Shown in pieces: positions 1 through 8,257 of a stretch of 64,000 bases of DNA (position 1 is the first letter of the stretch; the number at the start of each line of letters is the position of its first letter). Under the pieces are notes generated by a model. That model ran no database searches. It saw only the letters and a list, made by a program, of their open reading frames with translations, and was not told where the DNA came from. Source of the stretch: Corynebacterium glucuronolyticum DSM 44120 (GTDB lineage: Bacteria; Actinomycetota; Actinomycetes; Mycobacteriales; Mycobacteriaceae). The DNA is taken from assembly GCF_030440595.1 (NCBI RefSeq), contig NZ_CP047452.1, positions 248,001 to 312,000 of the forward strand. The letters run 5' to 3'. The position numbers and the translations under genes are program-made.

Positions 1-319
1 CTGGCAGCTAGACGGGGCGCAGCTCGTCTCGGCGTGGGTGGATGCTCCAAGCCATGTGAAAACGGGCTCCTTCCTCATGGATACGCGGGATTGGCGCGCC
101 GATGAGCTGGCAAAAAACGTCGGCACGAAGGCGAAGGATCCGCAGGAGTTTGCTGCGGTCTACACCGGCGATCCGGTGGGGAAAAACTGCTGGTGCCACG
201 CCAAGGTGGTGCAGGATATCGCGGCTTTCTGGGAGGAGAAGGAGGCCCGCCGGATCCGCACGAAGAAGGGCCGCGAGGAACACGGCGATAAACCGAGACC
301 TCTCCCACTGTATAAATAA
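1..319 (+). CDS. C-terminal part of an unidentified protein
   Basis: The frame is open from the window edge to a TAA at 317-319, so only about the last 105 residues are visible and the true start lies upstream. I do not recognise the family. The visible tail is soluble with no membrane segment. It carries a Cys-Trp-Cys pair (GKNCWCHAKVV), then an aromatic/acidic patch (FWEEKE) and a strongly basic stretch (RRIRTKKGR) close to the end. The stop is only 20 bp before the GtrA-like gene on the same strand, so the two are probably co-transcribed. Related genomes place arabinogalactan genes here, but nothing seen ties this tail to a particular one. Confidence 0.6.
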   Translation, partial: WQLDGAQLVSAWVDAPSHVKTGSFLMDTRDWRADELAKNVGTKAKDPQEFAAVYTGDPVGKNCWCHAKVVQDIAAFWEEKEARRIRTKKGREEHGDKPRPLPLYK

Positions 320-339
320 ATGTCGCTATACTGCCCTGC

Positions 340-753
340 GTGGATTCTCTAGGCAAGCAGGGCTACCGGTTTATCGTCTCCGGGTGCATTTCTGCAGTAT
401 TCGATATCGGCCTGACCTACCTGTTCCAATTCGGTTTCGGGTGGGCGCCGTTCTACGCGCGCACCATCGGTTTCATTGTCGGCACGCTGGTGGCGTACAT
501 GATCAACCGCCGCTGGACGTTCGGGATGGGCGCGTCCACCAAGCGGTTCATGCAGGTGTGGCTGCTGTATGGGATGAGCTACTTCCTCAACACCCTGATC
601 TACGATTACGGGTTCCACTTCCTGGATAACTTCGTCAACCAGTACGTGGCGGCCACGGCGGCGTTCGTCGTCGCGCAGGGGGTCGCCACGGTCATCAACT
701 TCTTTGTGCAGCGCTGGTTCATTTTTAACAAGAACCGCAACGGCAATTCCTAA
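340..753 (+). CDS. GtrA-like four-helix membrane protein
   Basis: A 137-residue protein with four predicted membrane helices (roughly residues 9-31, 34-56, 73-95 and 105-127), the usual size and layout of the GtrA family. Characteristic features are GSISA-like GCISAVFDIGLTYLF in helix 1 and YMINRRWTF after helix 2. GtrA proteins act with polyprenyl-phosphate-linked sugars in the membrane. In mycobacteria the relative Rv3789 sits beside decaprenylphosphoryl-arabinose genes and is linked to arabinogalactan assembly, which fits the GlfT1/Wzm/Wzt cluster next door. The start is a GTG at 340. The gene is convergent with glfT1, whose stop lies 4 bp away. Confidence 0.85.
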   Translation: MDSLGKQGYRFIVSGCISAVFDIGLTYLFQFGFGWAPFYARTIGFIVGTLVAYMINRRWTFGMGASTKRFMQVWLLYGMSYFLNTLIYDYGFHFLDNFVNQYVAATAAFVVAQGVATVINFFVQRWFIFNKNRNGNS

Positions 754-756
754 GCC

Positions 757-1938
757 CTAGGGTCGTTCGAACTTTTCCTGGCGCCCGAGCCGGTGGAGCC
801 GCAACCATTCGCGGAAACCGGCCGGGTCTTTTTCTTGCACGAGGAAGAACCAGGCGAAGCGGGCGTATTCCTGCGGCAACAGCTTGCGCATCCCCGGCTG
901 ATTCATGAGGTAACCCCTGTTGCGGTAGGTGAAGAAGCGCTTGAAGTCGCTGTCGGGGTATTGCGTGTGCATCCGCCCGCCGAGGATCGGTTTGAACTCG
1001 TCGCTGCCGTCGGGGTGCAGGTAGGCGGTGTCGAGGCAGGTGCCAAATTTCATCCCACTGCGCACGAGTCGCCGGTGGTATTCCACCTCGTCGCCGCGGA
1101 TGAACAGGCGGTAGTCGGGCACGCCGATGGCTTCCATCGCGTGCGCGGTGATGAGGGCACCGTTGAAGAGGCTGGCGATGCCGGGCAGGAAACCTCGCCC
1201 CAGTTCGGAGCGCTTGCGCCGCCAGGTGAGCCCGCGTCGCAGGGGGAACGCGAGCTTCTCGGGCTCGTTGAGGTTCAGCACGACGGGGGAGACCTCGTCC
1301 AGCCCCCGCTCGTCCATGCATGTCACGAGCGTTTCCAAAACGGAAGAGTCCTCCGGCCGCCCATCGTCGTCGGCGCACCACACGGCATCGGCACCCATCG
1401 CCAGCGCCGTCAGGAACCCGTACGCGAACCCGCCGCCCCCGCCGAGGTTCGTCTTACTCGGGCAGTACACGGCCCGCGCCCCAGCTACTTCTTTTACGAG
1501 CTTTTCGACGTCCTCCTGGTCGCCGTTGTCCACAACGATCACCCACCGCACGGGGTAACTCTGGTTGCAGACCACCTCGAGCGAGTTGCGGAGCAGTTCG
1601 ACGCGGTTGTGCGTGACGATGACGGCAGCGATATCCATGGACACCATCTTATTCAGCGCCGCCTGCACCCAGGGGTGAGGCGACAGTTTCCGTGTCGCGC
1701 CTGGTGGCTGCTTTTCTTCGACGGTCCTGCGGATCGCGGGGTAAAGCGAAGGGTCATTGCGGTTGGGAAAACCGGCCTGGCAGTAGTCGGTGACCCCGAG
1801 GGCCCACATGCGGCGGGAGAAGCGAGCAAACAGTTCGTCGCCCTCCTGCCGCGAGGACGAAGCGTCGAAAAGCACAAGAACGGTGTCGCCGGGAGAAGCG
1901 GCGACCTCCTCGTCGAGGTGGGCGAGAACATGAAACAT
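757..1938 (-). CDS. glfT1: Galactofuranosyltransferase GlfT1 with N-terminal extension
   Basis: Family 2 glycosyltransferase that in mycolata adds the first galactofuranose residues onto the decaprenyl-linked rhamnosyl-GlcNAc primer at the cytoplasmic face. The GT-A domain begins near residue 98-101 (MDIAAVIVTHNR) and shows the nucleotide/metal motif CADDDG near residue 190 and a later GDEVEYHRR acidic motif. A characterised GlfT1 is about 300 residues; this frame gives 393 because about 97 residues precede the catalytic domain. The ATG at 1938 lies 3 bp after the wzt stop, suggesting a real coupled start. An internal ATG at 1647 (residue 98) would give the usual length but has no convincing ribosome binding site. 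Function is secure from context; the start is less so. Confidence 0.85.
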   Translation of the reverse strand: MFHVLAHLDEEVAASPGDTVLVLFDASSSRQEGDELFARFSRRMWALGVTDYCQAGFPNRNDPSLYPAIRRTVEEKQPPGATRKLSPHPWVQAALNKMVSMDIAAVIVTHNRVELLRNSLEVVCNQSYPVRWVIVVDNGDQEDVEKLVKEVAGARAVYCPSKTNLGGGGGFAYGFLTALAMGADAVWCADDDGRPEDSSVLETLVTCMDERGLDEVSPVVLNLNEPEKLAFPLRRGLTWRRKRSELGRGFLPGIASLFNGALITAHAMEAIGVPDYRLFIRGDEVEYHRRLVRSGMKFGTCLDTAYLHPDGSDEFKPILGGRMHTQYPDSDFKRFFTYRNRGYLMNQPGMRKLLPQEYARFAWFFLVQEKDPAGFREWLRLHRLGRQEKFERP

Positions 1939-1941
1939 GGG

Positions 1942-2727
1942 TTACTCGTCCATGTTCTTCAGGAGACGACGCACGTGGTCGGCGGCCTCCTTGCCCTCGT
2001 AGGATTCGACGATGTCCGGGACCGTCCCAGCTTTCCGGATCTGGCCGTGATCCACCCACAGTGCGGTGGTGCACAGCTGTGCCAAGAAGTCGTTGGAGTG
2101 CGAGGCAAAGACGAGGATGCCGGAGCGTTTAACCAGCTCCGAGAGGCGGGCGCGGGCCTTGGCCATAAACGCCGCGTCGACGGCACCGATGCCCTCGTCG
2201 AGAAGCAAAATCTCCGGCTCGATGGAGGTGACCACACCGAGGGCGAGTCGGATGCGCATACCGGAGGAGTAGGTGCGCAGCGGCATGTTGAGGTAGTCGC
2301 CCAGCTCGGTGAACTCGGCGATCTCATCCATCTTCTTCTTCATTTGACGGCGCGACTGCCCGAGGAAGAGGCCACGGATGATGATGTTCTCGTAGCCGGA
2401 GATCTCCGGATCCATGCCCACGCCGAGGTCGAACACGGGGGCCACCCGGCCGCGCACGTCCGCCGCGCCACGGGTGGGCTCATAGATGCCGCTGAGCAGG
2501 CGCAACAGGGTGGACTTGCCGGCGCCGTTGTGGCCGACGAGTCCCACGCGGTCGCCCTCCCGCAGGTGTAGGTTGATGTCTTTCAGCGCCTCGACGACGA
2601 TGACATTGTCGGCGGTCTTGCCGATGACACCACCGGCGGCGCCGAGGAACGCCTTCTTCATGGAGCGGGACTTGGCGTCAAAAATGGGGAAGTCGACGCA
2701 CGCGTTATACGTATCGATAGAAACCAT
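1942..2727 (-). CDS. wzt: Galactan exporter ATPase Wzt (RfbE-like)
   Basis: ATP-binding subunit of the ABC transporter thought to flip the lipid-linked galactan precursor across the membrane. Of 261 residues, the order is Walker A GHNGAGKST (about residue 70), Q-loop region, signature YSSGMRIRLALG (about 155-165), Walker B EILLLDEG and the switch His in FASHS. It lacks the extra C-terminal carbohydrate-binding domain of O-antigen Wzt proteins, as expected for the short mycobacterial RfbE type. It lies between wzm (10 bp upstream) and glfT1 (3 bp downstream), all on the minus strand, forming one operon for galactan initiation and export. Confidence 0.9.
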   Translation of the reverse strand: MVSIDTYNACVDFPIFDAKSRSMKKAFLGAAGGVIGKTADNVIVVEALKDINLHLREGDRVGLVGHNGAGKSTLLRLLSGIYEPTRGAADVRGRVAPVFDLGVGMDPEISGYENIIIRGLFLGQSRRQMKKKMDEIAEFTELGDYLNMPLRTYSSGMRIRLALGVVTSIEPEILLLDEGIGAVDAAFMAKARARLSELVKRSGILVFASHSNDFLAQLCTTALWVDHGQIRKAGTVPDIVESYEGKEAADHVRRLLKNMDE

Positions 2728-2736
2728 GGAAACTCC

Positions 2737-3621
2737 TTACACCCAGTAGCTGACGCGGAAGCGCCATTTTTTCATCGCCATGAGGGCCAGGCCAACACCG
2801 ATGACGGTGCAAGCCAGGACCACCCACCAGTTGTACGCGTGGATCGGGGCACCGATGAGCGGTGCGCGGACGACCTCCATGTAGTGGTACAGCGGGTTCA
2901 GAAGCGCCAGCTTCGCGCGCCCTGCGACCTCCGGGCCCTGCTCGGTGAGGGTATCAGTCATCCACACGATGGGGGTGACATAGAACAGCAGCTGCGTCAG
3001 CGCCTCCAGCAGTGGGGAGAAATCGCGGTAGCGCGTGGCGACGATGCCGAAGAACATGGCCACCCACGCGCCGTTGACAATGAGCAGCGCCAGCGCCGGG
3101 AAGATGAGGAGGATGTCCCACCCCAGCGGCCGTGGGAAGATAAGCATGAGGATCGCCCAGATGACGAGGTTGTGCCCCAGGAACAGGAGCTGCTTCCACA
3201 CCAGCCGGTACACGTGGACACTCAGTGCGCTCGGCAGCTGCTTGATGAGGCCCTCGTTATCGATGAAGATATCCGAGCCCTCCTTGATGCAGCCGGAGAT
3301 GAAGTTCCACATGATGAGGCCCACCGTCACGTGCGGCAGGAACGTCTCCAGGGGAATCTTGAACAGCAGTGAGTACAACAGTCCCAGCGCCAGGGCCATG
3401 ACGCCGGTGGCGATGGTGATCCACAGGGGGCCGAGGACACTGCGGCGGTACCGCTGCTTGATGTCCTGCCAGCCCAGCTGCAGCCACAGCTCGTACTGTT
3501 TCAGTCCGCGGACGAGGTCCGCCCACGCGGCGCTCAACGTCCGCGACTTGCTCGGCGGAATGTCTCGCACCTCGGTGGCGGTAATCCGCGCGAGGTCCTT
3601 ACCAGAGTTGTCAGTGTGCAC
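2737..3621 (-). CDS. wzm: Galactan exporter permease Wzm (RfbD-like)
   Basis: 294-residue ABC-2 type permease that pairs with Wzt. After a soluble N-terminus of about 60 residues it has the typical block QDIKQRYRRSVLGPLW, then about six membrane segments and a YFYVTPIVW-type motif (LLFYVTPIVWM, about residue 220) found in polysaccharide/teichoic acid exporters. The start is a GTG at 3621, first gene of the wzm-wzt-glfT1 operon. The 67-bp gap to the divergent gene at 3689 must hold the promoters of both. Assignment rests on family motifs plus the conserved neighbourhood. Confidence 0.88.
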   Translation of the reverse strand: MHTDNSGKDLARITATEVRDIPPSKSRTLSAAWADLVRGLKQYELWLQLGWQDIKQRYRRSVLGPLWITIATGVMALALGLLYSLLFKIPLETFLPHVTVGLIMWNFISGCIKEGSDIFIDNEGLIKQLPSALSVHVYRLVWKQLLFLGHNLVIWAILMLIFPRPLGWDILLIFPALALLIVNGAWVAMFFGIVATRYRDFSPLLEALTQLLFYVTPIVWMTDTLTEQGPEVAGRAKLALLNPLYHYMEVVRAPLIGAPIHAYNWWVVLACTVIGVGLALMAMKKWRFRVSYWV

Positions 3622-3688
3622 GCAGTCTAGCTTAAACGGTGTGAAGTAGGATGATGGAGAGCAGGTTCAAAGAAAGGGGATACGCAGC

Positions 3689-4870
3689 ATGTACGATGCC
3701 GCACGGGTGAGAGGTCTCTACACCTCTCTCGGCGAAGGCTGGATCTACCTCAATGCGGGGGAATGCCCCCAGATCCCGGAGAAGGTCGCCTCCGGCGTCG
3801 CCACGTCATTCCGCACGGCACCCCTGGTCGTTGCCCCCGAGCCGGGTTCCCGGCACTCCTCCAACACCCATTTCGGGTCCACCCACATGGCCTCGGCCAC
3901 CCGCGCCGTCGCCGACCTCTTCTCCGTCCGCAGCGACCACGTCGTCCTCGGCCCCTCCAGCTTCGTCCTCGCCCGCGCGCTGGCCCACTCCATGTCCGGC
4001 CGGCTGGCCCGCTCGGGTGTCGTCGGGGCCCGCGATCACGCCCTCAACTCGGCCTTTTCTCGCTACAACCTGACCATTGCGGAGCCCGACCTCGGCACGG
4101 GGGAGATCCCCTCCTGGCAGTACCGCAGTCTTATCGACGGTTCCACGCGCCTCGTCATCGTCCCCGGCGCCCAACCCTACGTCGGCACCGCCACCCCGGT
4201 GGAGGAAATTGCCGACATCACCCACTCCTCCTCCCGCGCGTGGGTGCTTCTCGACGCTACGGCGCTCGCCCCTTACCGCCTCATCGACATCGACTCCTAC
4301 GGTGTGGACATCGTCCTCGTCGACCTCGCTGCCCTCGGTGGCCCCCAACTGTCGGCGCTCGTATTCCGCGACACCTCGATGTTTCCCCGCTTCGATCACC
4401 CCCTCGTGGTCGGCCAGCTTTCCAGTGGCCTCCTCGGCGGTGTCGCCCCGCTTATCGACCACTACGCTGGCCTCGTCGAAGATGTTGAGGGCCAGCGCTC
4501 CCGTCGCCTCCGCGAATCCATGGCCAGCCTCGACGTCTACCTCTCGGGCTTGCTCCGCCACGCCATCGAGTCGCTGCGGGGCTTGAGCGGTGTCCACCTC
4601 GTGGGCATCACCGGCGAGGCTGCCGGCTACGGCATGGCCGCCATCGACCGCATCCCGCGGCTTACCTTCGTGGTCCGTGGCATCGACGCCGCGACGGTGC
4701 AGCAGCGCCTCTTCTCGAACTCCCTGGTCACCTCCCTGGCCCCCCAGGACCCCCTGTTGGCAAACATGGGTGTTTTTGAGGCTGGTGGTGCGCTCTCCAT
4801 CGGCCTCGCCCCGTTCAACACCTACGCCGACATCGACCACCTCACCCGCGTGCTCGCATCGCTGGGGTAG
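3689..4870 (+). CDS. Class V aminotransferase-like protein lacking the PLP lysine
   Basis: 393 residues resembling the cysteine desulfurase/class V aminotransferase fold and probably matching the mycobacterial gene next to the galactan cluster (Rv3778c-like). The N-terminus WIYLNAGECPQIP and the small-domain end (FNTYADIDHLTRVL) fit the fold. The position where SufS/NifS proteins carry the Schiff-base lysine (SxHK) instead reads VLVDLAALGGPQLSALVFRD. The whole protein has only one lysine, at residue 32 near the N-terminus. A normal PLP internal aldimine therefore looks impossible, so the usual desulfurase or aminotransferase label should be treated as fold only. ATG at 3689, preceded by AAAGGGG. 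Divergent from wzm. Confidence 0.75.
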   Translation: MYDAARVRGLYTSLGEGWIYLNAGECPQIPEKVASGVATSFRTAPLVVAPEPGSRHSSNTHFGSTHMASATRAVADLFSVRSDHVVLGPSSFVLARALAHSMSGRLARSGVVGARDHALNSAFSRYNLTIAEPDLGTGEIPSWQYRSLIDGSTRLVIVPGAQPYVGTATPVEEIADITHSSSRAWVLLDATALAPYRLIDIDSYGVDIVLVDLAALGGPQLSALVFRDTSMFPRFDHPLVVGQLSSGLLGGVAPLIDHYAGLVEDVEGQRSRRLRESMASLDVYLSGLLRHAIESLRGLSGVHLVGITGEAAGYGMAAIDRIPRLTFVVRGIDAATVQQRLFSNSLVTSLAPQDPLLANMGVFEAGGALSIGLAPFNTYADIDHLTRVLASLG

Positions 4871-5435
4871 GGGGCCGGTGACAGGGAACGGCTGCGAAAC
4901 TACGTTGCCGATGCCGGTTTTTGGGGTCGTTCGCATCTCCGATCTGAGGACCGCACAGCCCCGCAAAAGTGCTCTTGGGTCCTGGGGGAAATGTCATTGC
5001 CTGACGTAGGTTGCGTGTGGGTGATGAGGATCACCCTTGGGGCAGATCAAAGAAATCCCCATTGCTATCTCAACTGTTTTCGTCCGCGCTGATCGATCGT
5101 TCGACAGCTAGTGCGCACCATCGCACTATAGTGAGCCAACTCAGGAAGCCTAAGGCAAGCCCGCCGGTCGAGGTCTATGTAAGGATCCGGGAAAAATCGG
5201 GCCTTCTACAGAAGTCCCCCTGCCTTTTTCCCAGTTCGCAAAACCTTAAGAGGATAGCGTGCCCGGAAAATCCGGTCCTATTGCAATAAGGCGAGGATCG
5301 GGCGAGCGAGACCCGACTACACCCTCCACCCACCACGTACGCACTAAAATGACCTTAGCCGGGACTCTTTCTCTTGGCTTGATCTCCGATGCTGGCAGAA
5401 AATCCCTCTCCACCAAGAAAAGGGTCAGAAGAGTT
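4871..5435. other. Intergenic stretch without a convincing gene
   Basis: About 565 bp between the aminotransferase-like gene and the winged-helix-like gene. It is less G+C-rich than its left flank. Short open frames exist but none has a protein-like composition with a good ribosome binding site. A GTG at 5259 preceded by AGAGGA could extend the next gene upstream by 59 residues, but that segment reads as low-quality coding. No clear terminator, repeat or RNA was found. Confidence 0.5.
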
Positions 5436-5759
5436 ATGAACGAACAGCCACTAGAGCTTCCCTATACCTCCGAAATAGAGTATGAGATCCTGTACGCGCT
5501 CAGAAACCAGACGATCTTCGGTAGCTCGCGAATGAAGGTAAAGACGCTCGCGAAGAGGATTAACGCCGATCCTGACGATGTGATCGGGGCCTCCGAAAAC
5601 CTGCAGAAGCGCGGTATCGTCACCATGAGCTATGACAGTAAGCGTCATCGTTGGAACGTGGAGTTTACGCAAAGTGGCCTTCAACAGTTCGTTAGAGCGG
5701 AAGCAATCAAGTTCTCAACTCAAGCCCGGAAAATTCAGTCACGCCATTCGGAAACGTAA
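5436..5759 (+). CDS. Small winged-helix-like hypothetical protein
   Basis: About 107 residues. The stretch EYEILYALRNQ ... MKVKTLAKRINADPDDVIGASENLQKRGIVTMSYD reads like a winged helix-turn-helix: helix, helix, recognition helix and a beta wing (RHRWNVEFTQSGL). This suggests a DNA-binding regulator; family and target are unknown. I chose the ATG at 5436 because the conserved-looking fold starts just after it. An upstream GTG at 5259, with a reasonable AGAGGA site, would add 59 poorly structured residues. It is convergent with the DUF4143-type ATPase at 5949, in an A+T-richer patch that may be acquired DNA. Confidence 0.55.
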   Translation: MNEQPLELPYTSEIEYEILYALRNQTIFGSSRMKVKTLAKRINADPDDVIGASENLQKRGIVTMSYDSKRHRWNVEFTQSGLQQFVRAEAIKFSTQARKIQSRHSET

Positions 5760-5948
5760 CCTGTTCCCCACGCTTTCAATAGCTCGACCCGAATCAGGCT
5801 TTCAGTACGCCCAGTTGGTACGGGTAGAACGTGAATTTTTCCGGAGCTTTCACGTGGACGCCTGAAAACCCCTGGGTTGTAACGCCGCGAAAACCTGGAC
5901 GGAGAGGGCCTCGAAAATGGGGAACCTTCGGTAAAATTTTCCAGGTTT

Positions 5949-7196
5949 CTAAACGCCGAACAAAGCAAGCGGGATACACGCGATGCTATCTTCTCGGCGA
6001 TAAGCCCGATCCCCGGTTGTGATGATGATCATGTCGATGACCTCGTCGGGAAGGCTATCCCGTAGCCATAGGAGATGTTTCCCGTCTTCGGGTGAGGGAG
6101 TGTGCGTGAGTTTTACCTCGACGGGGATGATGCCCCCATCTGCGCTTTCAATAACAGCATCGATTTCATGGTCCCCATTGCGTGTGCGGAAATGGCCGAC
6201 GGTGGCGAAGTTCGCCTCGGCGGCAACGCGGATGCTCAGCACCGCAAGAGCCTCAAACAGGCAGCCAAAGATATGGGCGTTCCGAGGAGCTTGAAGGGAC
6301 CTTTCGGTCAATCCAAGAAGGTGCAGCGCAAGGCCAGGATCGGCAAGGAAATGTGTCGCCTGTTGGGAAACACGTGGGAATGGGGCGGAGGCAAAATTCC
6401 AGGCAGGTAAAGGGTCGAGAATCCAAATCTCGTTGAGTTTGTCCCGGTATGTCGCAGATGACTTTTTTGATGGCTTGTTGGACTCGCCAGGTGTCGCAGA
6501 ATCTAGGATTTCTGAATAGCTTGCCTGTGTTGCTGTTGCTGCGGCATAGGCGCGCATCCAGGTGAGGAGTGCTGCCTTATTGCGCGTCGTATAACCCTGG
6601 TCGGGTAAATCGCGGTCAAGGATCCGGTCGATGTACGAAGCGATGTGCTGCTTTTGTACGAGCGGGGGAAGATTCTGCAGCCCGGGCAGTCCTGTCGTCG
6701 CAATGCTATGCGCGTAGTCGGCGGAAGTTTGATCGGTCTGCCCGGTGATGGTGGCGGAACCGGCAAGAATTTCTTTGAGGGAGATGAGATCTTCCCGCGA
6801 GTCACGCTCAAAGACGGCCATCGGGCGCATGCGCAAAGACAAAACTCGTCCAGCGCCACTGTGTGTCGTGGTGCCTGCAATGGGGATAGCTGAGCCAGTA
6901 AGCAGGAATCGCCCCGGATCGCACCCGTCGTCCACCGCTCGCCGCACGATGTCCCACACCTCCGGTGCCCGTTGCAACTCGTCGATGAGGATTGAGCCAT
7001 CAGGAAAGTGGTCGAAAGCGGGATTGGCACGAAGAATGATGCGATCCTGCTCACGGTCTAAGTGCAGCGCTGTTGTCGCACGCTTTTCCGCCGTACTCGT
7101 CTTTCCGAAGCCCTTGGGTCCATCGATAGCAATCGCGCCGACATAGGGGAGTAGCTCGTTAAGCTGCAGGTCGAGAGCGCGGGGCAGGAATGTCAT
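5949..7196 (-). CDS. AAA ATPase of the DUF4143 type
   Basis: 415 residues. The N-terminal ATPase core has Walker A GPKGFGKTSTAEKRA (about residue 24-38) and Walker B SILIDELQRAPEVWD (about 69), followed by the sensor-like GRFLLTGSAIP. The C-terminal half has DHEIDAVIE ... IIPVEVKLTHTPSP, the PD-(D/E)xK-like motif of the DUF4143 domain. Such proteins are widespread single-gene accessory elements in actinobacteria; the physiological role is not known and a toxin or defence role is only conjecture. The ATG at 7196 follows three 23-bp repeats (7200-7268) that probably form its control region. Base composition differs from the flanking housekeeping genes. Confidence 0.85.
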   Translation of the reverse strand: MTFLPRALDLQLNELLPYVGAIAIDGPKGFGKTSTAEKRATTALHLDREQDRIILRANPAFDHFPDGSILIDELQRAPEVWDIVRRAVDDGCDPGRFLLTGSAIPIAGTTTHSGAGRVLSLRMRPMAVFERDSREDLISLKEILAGSATITGQTDQTSADYAHSIATTGLPGLQNLPPLVQKQHIASYIDRILDRDLPDQGYTTRNKAALLTWMRAYAAATATQASYSEILDSATPGESNKPSKKSSATYRDKLNEIWILDPLPAWNFASAPFPRVSQQATHFLADPGLALHLLGLTERSLQAPRNAHIFGCLFEALAVLSIRVAAEANFATVGHFRTRNGDHEIDAVIESADGGIIPVEVKLTHTPSPEDGKHLLWLRDSLPDEVIDMIIITTGDRAYRREDSIACIPLALFGV

Positions 7197-7199
7197 GGT

Positions 7200-7268
7200 T
7201 CCTAGGGCACCAAACGCATCAATCCTAGGTACCCAAACGCACGAATCCTAGGGCACCAAATGCATTTT
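7200..7268 (-). repeat. Three 23-bp direct repeats at the ATPase promoter
   Basis: Units at 7200-7222, 7223-7245 and 7246-7268 begin TCCTAGG and continue with CACCAAACGCAT-like sequence; units 1 and 3 share TCCTAGGGCACCAAA. Each holds the palindrome CCTAGG. The array starts 3 bp before the ATG of the divergently read minus-strand ATPase, so it covers the likely promoter. An operator or autoregulatory array is inferred from position. Confidence 0.75.
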
Positions 7269-7358
7269 TCCTGCACTGCCGGTCATCCCCGAGCTGGGCG
7301 GAGGGGAGGTTACCCCCGGGCACAGCGGTTGGGTGGGGCTGCTAATGTGGGCATAACC

Positions 7359-7440
7359 AGGCAACGGGGTGCGTCCCGCCACAAGGGGCGCTGAGAAAAC
7401 ACCCGTCGAACCTGATCTAGGTCGTTCTAGCGAAGGGAAT
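7359..7440 (+). promoter_or_regulatory. TPP (THI-box) riboswitch
   Basis: Carries the hallmark segments in order: GGGGTGC (7366-7372), the pyrimidine-sensor CTGAGA (7391-7396), ACACCCGTCGAACCTGATCT and the closing GCGAAGGGA (7430-7438). These match the thiamine pyrophosphate aptamer. It ends a few bases before the thiM start and overlaps its Shine-Dalgarno region (GAAGGGAATTGCA), so control of translation initiation is likely. Its ligand fits the downstream thiamine salvage operon. Confidence 0.95.
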
Positions 7441-7444
7441 TGCA

Positions 7445-8257
7445 ATGGCTCAGTTAGCCTACCCAGAAATCATGCACGCGGTACGGGATCAAGAACCGCT
7501 CATCCAATGTCTTACTAACGGTGTTGTCATGGACATCACCGCCAACGTCATCCTCGCCATTGGGGCATCACCTGCCATGTGCGATACGCCAACGGAAGCA
7601 GGGGACTTCGCACAGATCGCCTCCGGCGTCCTCATCAACGCGGGAACCCCGACGAACGAGCAGTACGCGGGCATGCGGGCAGCCGTCGCCGGGGCAAACG
7701 AGGCGGGAACCCCCTGGGTGCTCGACCCGGTGGCCTGCGGCGGGCTGAAGGAGCGCACCCGTTTCCAGAGATCTCTCATCGCAGACAAGCCACACGCCAT
7801 CCGCGGCAACGCCTCGGAAATCATTGCGCTTGCCAATCTTGATGAGAACGCCGCCGGAGGCCGCGGCGTTGATTCGGCCGATGCCGCGGATGCGGCGATC
7901 CCCGCAGCCCGCGTATTGGCTGCGCGCACCAGTGGGGTGGTGGGGATTTCCGGCGCCACCGATATCGTCGTCTCGGAGGGCCGCATCACGCGCATCACCG
8001 GCGGGGATCCGCTCATGCAGAAGGTGATCGGCACCGGGTGCTCCCTCGGCGCGGTGGTGGCGGCCTACCTCTCGGTAGGTGCGGACCCGCACGATGCAGT
8101 GGTCGCAGCCCACGCCCACCACTCGGCAGCAGGAGCCAAAGCGGCCAAGACCGCGAGCGCGCCGGGCAGCTTCAAGGTGGCGTGGCTCGACGCGCTCTAC
8201 ACCCTCACCGCAGATGAGCTGGAACAATACACAACCTTTGAGGAGGAATCCCTGTAA
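7445..8257 (+). CDS. thiM: Hydroxyethylthiazole kinase ThiM
   Basis: 270-residue kinase that phosphorylates 4-methyl-5-hydroxyethylthiazole, the salvage route to the thiazole half of thiamine. Family blocks seen: [28 protein letters not shown] near the N-terminus, [10 protein letters not shown] (about 95-104), IRGNASEI (about 118) and the anion-hole/catalytic motif [16 protein letters not shown] (about 197-212, with the catalytic Cys). It is the first gene after the TPP riboswitch. Its stop overlaps the thiE start (TAATG), a tightly coupled operon. Confidence 0.96.
   Translation: MAQLAYPEIMHAVRDQEPLIQCLTNGVVMDITANVILAIGASPAMCDTPTEAGDFAQIASGVLINAGTPTNEQYAGMRAAVAGANEAGTPWVLDPVACGGLKERTRFQRSLIADKPHAIRGNASEIIALANLDENAAGGRGVDSADAADAAIPAARVLAARTSGVVGISGATDIVVSEGRITRITGGDPLMQKVIGTGCSLGAVVAAYLSVGADPHDAVVAAHAHHSAAGAKAAKTASAPGSFKVAWLDALYTLTADELEQYTTFEEESL

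Noticed and set aside
793..2571. A 592-codon plus-strand frame across glfT1 and wzt
   Set aside because: It is antisense to two well-supported genes and has no recognisable motif.
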